Assembly (NCBI RefSeq): GCF_013870535.1
Contig: NZ_JACBXC010000002.1
Coordinates: 1-40,714 of the forward strand
From: Streptomyces phytophilus
GTDB lineage: Bacteria > Actinomycetota > Actinomycetes > Streptomycetales > Streptomycetaceae
Length of the DNA stretch: 40,714 nt
Direction of reading: 5' to 3'
How positions within the stretch are numbered: the stretch's first letter is position 1; each line of letters opens with the position of its first letter. Made by a program: the position numbers and the translations under genes. Under the pieces are notes generated by a model. That model had not been told where the DNA came from and ran no database searches. It saw nothing but the letters and a program-made list of their open reading frames with translations. Below are positions 1 through 6,372 of this stretch, piece by piece.

Positions 1-519
1 CTCTGGGTCCGCGGCCGCGTCGACCTGCGGCTGTGGGCGCTGCGGTCCGTCGCCGTAGTCGGCGCCCGCGCCTGCACCGAATACGGCGCGCACGTCGCGG
101 GGACCCTCGCCGCCGGCCTCGCCCACGCCGGATGGGCCGTCGTCTCCGGCGCCGCCTACGGCATCGACGCCGCCGCACACCGCGGCGCGCTCGCCGCCAC
201 CGGAGCCACCGTCGGCGTGCTGGCCTGCGGCGTCGACCGGGTCTACCCGCCCGGCCACACCGAGCTCCTCGGCCGCGTCGCCGAGCAGGGCCTGATCGTC
301 GCCGAACTCGCCCCCGGCGACCACCCCACCAGGTCGCGGTTCCTCCTGCGCAACCGCGTCATGGCCGCACTCACCCGCGGCACCGTCGTCGTCGAAGCCG
401 AGCGCCGCAGCGGCTCCCTCGTCACCGCCCGCTGGGCACAGCGCCTCGGCCGCCCGACCATGGCCGTCCCCGCGCCGGTTTCTCCGGGTTCCATTAGATT
501 CCGGATGGAGTTGGTCTGA
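1..519 (+). CDS. dprA: DprA/Smf DNA-processing protein, 5' partial, C-terminally short
   Basis: Open from base 1, so the N-terminus lies outside the window. The translation shows the DprA Rossmann core: SVAVVGAR near the start, then VVSGAAYGIDAAAH, a GVDRVYPPGH segment, the RNRVMAALTRGTVVVEA signature and RSGSLVTARWA followed by RPTMAVP. The family loads RecA on incoming single-stranded DNA during natural transformation, and copies also occur on actinomycete mobile elements. After AVPAPV the usual continuation and C-terminal winged-helix domain are missing. The protein ends in an unrelated tail, PGSIRFRMELV, so the 3' end looks truncated or rearranged. The next gene starts two bases after the stop. 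The family call is firm. Whether the product is functional is doubtful. Confidence 0.85.
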   Translation, partial: LWVRGRVDLRLWALRSVAVVGARACTEYGAHVAGTLAAGLAHAGWAVVSGAAYGIDAAAHRGALAATGATVGVLACGVDRVYPPGHTELLGRVAEQGLIVAELAPGDHPTRSRFLLRNRVMAALTRGTVVVEAERRSGSLVTARWAQRLGRPTMAVPAPVSPGSIRFRMELV

Positions 520-521
520 CT

Positions 522-1343
522 GTGCAGCGTGACAAGAAGTTGGCTGAGCGGACGCGCAGCCGTGGAGGTGGCGAACCTGATACCCCTGTGGAGGGTTTTG
601 GTCTGCCTAGTGGGGGGACCTCTGCTCCTCAGGGTCCTCGTCGAGGCGGGGTGGGGCTGGAGGGTTGGGCTCGTCGGGCTTGTGCGCTGGTGGTGGCTGG
701 GGTGGCGGCGTACGCCTCGTACGTACATCAGCATGAGTTCGCGCTGCAGGGCGGAGCCGATGCGACCGGTGCTGCGCTGTGGCCGCTGTCCGTGGACGGT
801 CTGCTGTTGCTGGCCACGGCAGGTCTATTGAATCCGTCTGACAGTGGGAGTGGTCGTCGTGGGCGGGTGGTAGCTTCGCTGGCTTTCGGGCTGGGCATTG
901 CGGTCTCCCTGGCCGCCAATGTCGCCGCGGCGCCGTCCCTGGCGTGGCGGCCGGTGCTCGTGGCTGGCTGGCCACCGGTCGCGCTGTTGCTGGCGGTCGA
1001 ACTGCTCGTCCACCGCCCAGCAAGGCCGGTTGCTGTGCATAGGCCTGGCGATGGTGCGTGGTCGAAGACGCGCCATGGCCGCCAGCCCGGGCCGGATGAC
1101 GCACCATCCGTACGGAGGGCGGCACGTCCTGTACGGGGGGAGGATCGACCAAGCGGTAGCGAGGAGACCTCACTGTTGCAGCGCGCTCGTGAGGCCGATG
1201 CACGGCATCGGGAGCGTTATCAGCGTCCGATCTCGGCCGAGACGCTGCGTGTGCAGCTAGGGATCGGTGCAACGCGATCCCGGGAGCTAGTCTCCCTCGT
1301 ACGAGCCGACCAGAATGGCCGCCGGGGTGCGGATCCTTCATAG
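522..1343 (+). CDS. DUF2637 membrane protein, mobile-element type
   Basis: A protein of 273 residues. Residues about 45-160 are hydrophobic with four probable membrane helices: the ACALVVAGVAAYASYVHQHEFAL segment, the LWPLSVDGLLLLATAGLL segment, VASLAFGLGIAVSLAANVAA and LVAGWPPVALLLAVELLVH. The YASYVHQHEFAL and WPLSVDGLLL motifs are diagnostic of DUF2637, a family common on actinomycete conjugative plasmids and integrative elements and related to Spd spread proteins. The charged C-terminal half ends in a short helix-turn-helix-like region (ISAETLRVQLGIGATRSRELVSLVR). GTG at 522 follows the dprA stop directly, with GGAG about 11 bases upstream, so translational coupling is likely. No other transfer genes are seen nearby, so this may be a fragment of a former element. 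Confidence 0.75.
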   Translation: MQRDKKLAERTRSRGGGEPDTPVEGFGLPSGGTSAPQGPRRGGVGLEGWARRACALVVAGVAAYASYVHQHEFALQGGADATGAALWPLSVDGLLLLATAGLLNPSDSGSGRRGRVVASLAFGLGIAVSLAANVAAAPSLAWRPVLVAGWPPVALLLAVELLVHRPARPVAVHRPGDGAWSKTRHGRQPGPDDAPSVRRAARPVRGEDRPSGSEETSLLQRAREADARHRERYQRPISAETLRVQLGIGATRSRELVSLVRADQNGRRGADPS

Positions 1344-1484
1344 GCTCTTCGTCGCCTTCATGGCCGGACCCCGTCGGTCGCACGGAGCACAGGCGGCTAC
1401 CTCACCCACAGCAGTCCTTCATGCTCTGCTGCTCCGGATTCCGTTCGTTATGTAGCCGTTGTTACTGGTCTCGCTCGTGACCTA

Positions 1485-1800
1485 GATGCGCCTTCTCATG
1501 ACGTGCCAGGGAATCACGATCGGCGAGGTCGTTGCCCTCTTCGGGATGCCGAAGACCTCGGAGCCAGGAGGGTGCTCCGCGGATGTTCTGAGGATCTGGG
1601 CTGCCCACTCAGGGGTGGGCCACTGTGTGTCGCTGTCCCAGCGGATCCACGCGAGGTTGATGCCAACAAGATCCACGGTGGCGAGGTCGGCGCGTGCTGT
1701 ACGCCGCACGTCGCGGGTAGGCCGGCCCGGAAGAGTGCGGCGCGTTCCGCGAGGCGTGGAAGAGCGTCTGACGACGGCACGAGTATGAACCCGGCGCCAG
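1485..1800 (-). pseudogene. Remnant of an unidentified gene (C-terminal part, frameshifted)
   Basis: On the reverse strand one frame gives a natural-looking C-terminus (DLVGINLAWIRWDSDTQW, then PTPEWAAQILRTSAEHPPGS, ending in IVIPWHVMRRR and a stop). A second frame just upstream gives SSDALPRLAERAALFRAGL. The two pieces look like one protein broken by a frameshift near base 1690. No convincing start is present. The family is not recognised. The rest of the 1344-1911 interval contains nothing else that can be supported. Confidence 0.35.
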
Positions 1801-1911
1801 CCGAGCCCGGCCCTCCTGCTGTCTTGGACGTCCCCGGCTGGCCACCGTCGACCGCGAACTATGGGCACAACTATCGGATAAATATGGGGGTTGTCGGTGG
1901 CGCACGGCAGA

Positions 1912-2751
1912 ATGGACGCCGTGACAACGCCCGACGTTCGAGGGCTGGAGCAGCTTGAGCGCGCAGTCCTGGACGATTCCACTTCGCTGGCTTCCGCTCT
2001 GCGGCGCTTCATCATGCTGGCTGGCTATGCCCACCACGACGAACTCCGCTCGTGGGCCCTCAAAGAGCTTGAGGGGTACGCGTCGACCGATGAGCTGCCC
2101 CCGTACCGACAGGTGCCGGCCGCTCTCGAAGTTGCGTGGGATCTGAACCTCCCCGGCCGGATCATCACGGGCCAGACCCGCCGGATCAGCCCTAGCGATC
2201 TGCCCCAGCCCGCGCGTGATCGCGGCATCGGGGAGAGCGCACCGATCCGGCAGGGAGTTCGAGAGCTGGCAGCGATAGTCGCTTCCAGCGAGAAGGGCGT
2301 GCGGTTGAGCCCTCCAGGCGCAGCTGAGTACGCCACGTTGATGACTCGGCATCAGCACCAGCAAGGTCAATGGGCTATTGACTGCACATCCCTGCACTGG
2401 GACCTCTCCGTCCCAAGCATCGAGGGCGTCCTCGATCACATCAGAACCCGTCTGACCCAGTTCGTCGCGGAAGTGAGAACCTCTATGCCATCCGGCCAGC
2501 AAGACCCGAACTCCGACCAGATCGAATCGGCCGCGCAGCAGGCCCTCAACATCACCACGGGCGACGGCTCCACGGTGAGCATCACCGCAGCGAACGCCAA
2601 AGCCGACCACGGCGGCACTGCGAGCGCTAGCACCAACGAACCCACGCCCCCGGCGCCTCAGCCCTGGTGGCATCGCACCTCGGTCATCTGGGGCGCGATC
2701 GCAGCGCTGGGAACAATCGCCGGTGTCATCACCACCGTGGCTATCAGATGA
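1912..2751 (+). CDS. AbiTii-domain abortive-infection-like protein with C-terminal membrane anchor (first of pair)
   Basis: A protein of 279 residues from ATG 1912. TTG 1891 would add seven residues. The N-terminal 190 residues match the AbiTii domain pattern: the LEQLERAVLDDSTSLASALRR opening helix, ELRSWALKELEGY, a PPYRQV segment, and near residue 175 the WDLSVPSIEGVLDHIRTRL helix. A Ser/Thr/Gly-rich beta-type linker follows (NITTGDGSTVSITAA), and one membrane helix ends the protein (VIWGAIAALGTIAGVITTVAI). AbiTii is found in abortive-infection-type proteins. The biochemical activity is not known to me, so a phage-defence role is inferred from the family and from the adjacent CRISPR array. 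The stop overlaps the next gene's start as ATGA. An AT-rich GGATAAATAT stretch at about 1876-1885 could be the -10 region. Confidence 0.8.
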   Translation: MDAVTTPDVRGLEQLERAVLDDSTSLASALRRFIMLAGYAHHDELRSWALKELEGYASTDELPPYRQVPAALEVAWDLNLPGRIITGQTRRISPSDLPQPARDRGIGESAPIRQGVRELAAIVASSEKGVRLSPPGAAEYATLMTRHQHQQGQWAIDCTSLHWDLSVPSIEGVLDHIRTRLTQFVAEVRTSMPSGQQDPNSDQIESAAQQALNITTGDGSTVSITAANAKADHGGTASASTNEPTPPAPQPWWHRTSVIWGAIAALGTIAGVITTVAIR

Positions 2752-3536
2752 GACGTCGCCGAAGCCGCCTTGACCGGCTGGAGCGAGATGTCCTCAACGA
2801 GAGCCGCTCGCTCGCCCCGGTTCTCCGCCAGGTGATCGCCCTGGGCGGGCATGCTCACTCCGAGCCGCTGCGAACCTGGGCGTTGAGAGAGCTCCAGGGA
2901 TACGAGGGCACAGACACGCCGATCCCCGACTACCGCAGGCTCTCGGCACCCCTGCTGATGGACGGCACCGCCGGGATGTACCAGTTCCGCGGACTGCAGG
3001 TCAGCATGTTCGATCTACCGGACTTCGCCCGCGACGACCTTGGCGCCGAACTCCGACTCGGCCAGGGCGTAGGACAGATCGAATCCCTACTCGCCCGGCA
3101 CCCTGATGAGGCCGTGAAGCTCGGTCCGCCCCTGGCCGCCGAGCTGGCCGTGTTCATGAGCCAGAGCTCCACTAGGCAGGTGCACAGGCTGTACTGGGCC
3201 GTCCACCCATCAGCACTGGAAGGGGTCCTCGATCAGGTCCGTACCCGGCTGGTCCAACTGGTCGGGGAACTACGGGCCGCGATGCTGAAGGGCCAGCAGG
3301 ACCCGACACCGGAGCAGGTAGCCCAAGCCCTCCAGAGCATCAGCATCGTCGCCGGCGACAACTCCTCCGTGACCGTCACCGCCCCCGTCGCGGTTACCCA
3401 CGGACGCGGCTCAGCGCAAGCTAGCATCGCCGAAACGACGCGGCGTCCGGTGCTCCGGCGATTGCCGATCGTGTGGACCAGCGTGGCCGCCGTCATGGCG
3501 GCCATCGCACTAACTGCCTGGATTACCTGGATCTGA
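2748..3536 (+). CDS. AbiTii-domain abortive-infection-like protein with C-terminal membrane anchor (second of pair)
   Basis: A protein of 262 residues starting at ATG 2748, which overlaps the previous stop by four bases (ATGA), so the two are almost certainly co-translated. It is a diverged paralogue of the upstream protein, with the same order of parts: a SRLDRLERDVLNESRSLAPV opening, PLRTWALRELQGYEG, IPDYRRL, and HPSALEGVLDQVRTRLVQLV at about residues 150-170. A beta-type linker (SISIVAGDNSSVTVTAPVAV) and one C-terminal helix (IVWTSVAAVMAAIALTAWITWI) complete it. The conserved linker plus anchor suggests a hetero-oligomer at the membrane. That is inference. The gene ends 66 bases before the first recognisable CRISPR repeat. 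Confidence 0.8.
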   Translation: MRRRRSRLDRLERDVLNESRSLAPVLRQVIALGGHAHSEPLRTWALRELQGYEGTDTPIPDYRRLSAPLLMDGTAGMYQFRGLQVSMFDLPDFARDDLGAELRLGQGVGQIESLLARHPDEAVKLGPPLAAELAVFMSQSSTRQVHRLYWAVHPSALEGVLDQVRTRLVQLVGELRAAMLKGQQDPTPEQVAQALQSISIVAGDNSSVTVTAPVAVTHGRGSAQASIAETTRRPVLRRLPIVWTSVAAVMAAIALTAWITWI

Positions 3537-3602
3537 CCCTCGTGGGATAGGCCTCCGACTCCGGGAGAGCTTGCCGTGCCGCTGAGCCGATGCTGCGCAG
3601 CA

Positions 3603-6192
3603 CGTTGGCCATCCGCGCCTGCGGGGAGCACCGTGGCGGGTCCTGCCGGGCGGCGGCGATCAGCGGAACAGCCCCGCGCCTGCGGAGAGCACCGTGCACT
3701 GGTCGGCCTTGATGTGGCCACTGCCGGAACAGCCCCGCAGCCGCGGGGAGCACCTGGTCGCCGCCCCGGCGAGCGCCCCAATGCCCGGAACAGCCCCGCG
3801 CCTGCGGGGGCACTGGGGAGGACCGTTGACGCTCTACGTGTTCGGCGGATCAGCCCCGCGCCTGCGGGGAGCACTTGCGGGCAGCGTCCGCGGTGATGCC
3901 GAACGGCGGAACAGCCCCGCGCCCGCGGGGAGCACCGTGTCGTAGTGGTCGAGCACGGCCTGTTCGCCGGAACAGCCCCGCGCCTGCGGGGAGCACCGCT
4001 ACCGCCGTGCGCTCTGCAACCGGGGCGTCGGATCAACCCCGCGCCCGCGGGGAGCACACCATCCCGATGCCGATGATCCCCATCGCGACCGGAACAGCCC
4101 CGCCCCTGCGGGGAGCACCCGACGACCAGCACCCACAGCGCCAGCCGGATCGGATCAGCCCGCGCCTGCGGGGAGCACCCACGGGCCGCGAACGGCTACG
4201 CAAGCTACAGTGGATCAGCCCCGCACCTGCAGGGAGCACGATCGACGTGCCGATTGTGGCTGAGCGTTCGACGGATCAGCCCCGCACCTGCGGGGAGCAC
4301 GATCCGCTGGAGCAAAGAGGACGACCCGATGGGCGGATCAGCCCCGCGCCTGCGGGGAGCACGTCCGCGGCCTCCTACCGCGCGGCACGAACGGGGGAAC
4401 AGCCCCGCGCCTGCGGGGAGCACCGGCTGATGGGCATTGAGGTGGGGGCGGAGTTCGGAACAGCCCCGCGCCTGCGGGGAGCACTCGTCCCACTCCTCGC
4501 GGCGGACGGTCGGCGGCGGAACAGCCCCGCGCCTGCGGGGAGCACCTATCAAGGGGGTTGGCCATGCTCTCCGTCCGCGGAACAGCCCCGCGCCTGCGGG
4601 GAGCACTCGGAGGGGAGATCCTTCTCCAGCTCCTTGACCGGAACAGCCCCGCGCCTGCGGGGAGCACCAATTCGCGCTCGACGGAGGCACGAACGACCTC
4701 GGAACAGCCCCGCGCCTGCGGGGAGCACTCTCCGTCGCCCAGCTGCTCCAGGATCTTGTCCGGAACAGCCCCGCGCCTGCGGGGAGCACCCGTTCTTGGC
4801 GGCGCGCAGGTCCTGCTCCGCCGGAACAGCCCCGCGCCTGCGGGGAGCACCGCGGCGCGGCCTTGCGGGCAGACGCCTGCCGCGGAACAGCCCCGCGCCT
4901 GCGGGGAGCACTCGAACACGATCGAACTTCCCACAGGGGTCTCCGGAACAGCCCCGCGCCTGCGGGGAGCACGCGCTGCACCTGCGCAGCGAGCGCGTCG
5001 CGGGCGGAACAGCCCCGCGCCTGCGGGGAGCACACGACGATCGTGCCGATGGCCTCGAACACGGGCGGAACAGCCCCGCGCCTGCGGGGAGCACGGTCCT
5101 GCGGCTCGATGGCCGGCTGCGGTGCGCGGAACAGCCCCGCGCCTGCGGGGAGCACTGGCAGGCGACGAGTGCCACCGTCATGGAGGGCGGAACAGCCCCG
5201 CGCCTGCGGGGAGCACCCCCCGAGATGCGACGGCAGCAGGTGAGCCGACGGAACAGCCCCGCGCCTGCGGGGAGCACGCATGTTCCTCCTCATCTGCCCT
5301 TCGCGAGGGCGGAACAGCCCCGCGCCTGCGGGGAGCACCGTCCCGTCCTCGAACTGCATGCGCGGGTCCGCGGAACAGCCCCGCGCCTGCGGGGAGCACG
5401 GCCGAGACCGCGCCCTCAGCCTGGATCTCAGCGGAACAGCCCCGCGCCTGCGGGGAGCACCTGATCCCGGCCGTGATCCGCAAGCTCCCCGGCGGAACAG
5501 CCCCGCGCCTGCGGGGAGCACAGATACCCCGGAGTGGTCGAGAAGCAACAAGCCGGAACAGCCCCGCGCCTGCGGGGAGCACCGCACCGCCATCCCCGGA
5601 GGACAGCACACCGCCGGAACAGCCCCGCGCCTGCGGGGAGCACGCGCAGGTGAAGATCACCCATCCTCTGAGCGTCGGAACAGCCCCGCGCCTGCGGGGA
5701 GCACGGGCTCCACTTCGACCAGCGCGTGCCCTACGACGGAACAGCCCCGCGCCTGCGGGGAGCACAACATGTCCGCCACCGTGATCTCCCCCATCAACGG
5801 AACAGCCCCGCGCCTGCGGGGAGCACCCGGTGCCCGCCCCCGCCACTATCACCGCGCGCGGAACAGCCCCGCGCCTGCGGGGAGCACCCTCCAGCCGGCG
5901 GAAGTGCAGCTCGTGCGCGGGGAACAGCCCCGCGCCTGCGGGGAGCACGCAGATCCGGGCCCTGGTAGCCCTGCTCGTCCTGGAACAGCCCCGCGCCTGC
6001 GGGGAGCACGAGGCGTGCGTGCACCCGTCGGGAGGGAGGGACGGAACAGCCCCGCGCCTGCGGGGAGCACGCGATGGATCCCGGGCTGCTGTCGACGGGC
6101 CTCGGAACAGCCCCGCGCCTGCGGGGAGCACACCATAGGATGTCAATGTGAGGGGTGCCATACCGGAACAGCCCCGCGCCTGCGGGGAGCAC
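3603..6192 (-). CRISPR. Type I-E CRISPR array, 43 repeats and 42 spacers
   Basis: Forty-three repeats of 29 bases recur every 61 bases, giving 32-base spacers. In crRNA orientation (reverse strand) the repeat begins GTGCTCCCCGCAGG, continues CGCGGGGCTG and ends TTCCG. CCCCGC and GCGGGG form the hairpin read by Cas6e. Repeat ends on the + strand run from 3631, 3693 and 3753 through 4362 to 6131 and 6192. The 30 repeats from about 4395 rightward are identical over their 28 core bases. The left-most 13 carry substitutions (GGATCA for GGAACA, GCACCTG for GCGCCTG) and one-base deletions. Worn repeats mark the leader-distal end, so the array is transcribed leftward from the leader at 6193-6369. The many long open frames here encode repeated NSPAPAGST-type strings and are not genes. 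Confidence 0.98.
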
Positions 6193-6369
6193 CCTTCCTG
6201 ACCTGGGGCTCAATCAGCGCTTTGCACTTCCTTTACCAACTTGATCGTGGCCATGGCCCGATGGTACGCATCTCGGTCAAGATCTGTGCTTCCGGCCTCG
6301 TTGTCAGTGGCTCGTGGTCCGATATGAGGAACGGGAAGTCGGCATGTCGGATCCGCGGGAGAAGCGCTT
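6193..6369 (-). promoter_or_regulatory. CRISPR leader and divergent cas3 promoter region
   Basis: This gene-free gap lies between the perfect-repeat end of the array and cas3. Read on the reverse strand it finishes with TTGGTAAAGGAAGTGCAAAG and then about 30 bases to the first repeat. It is visibly more AT-rich than its surroundings, as expected for a leader that holds the array promoter and the Cas1-Cas2 docking site. The same interval must also hold the promoter for the rightward cas operon. The strand and the direction of the repeat-decay gradient agree with this assignment. Individual promoter hexamers are not assigned. Confidence 0.75.
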
Positions 6370-6372
6370 GTG

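Noticed and set aside
1609-2673. 354-codon reverse open frame over the first AbiTii gene
   Set aside because: Antisense to a clear AbiTii domain protein. It only shares its left part with the remnant at 1485-1800, in a different frame.
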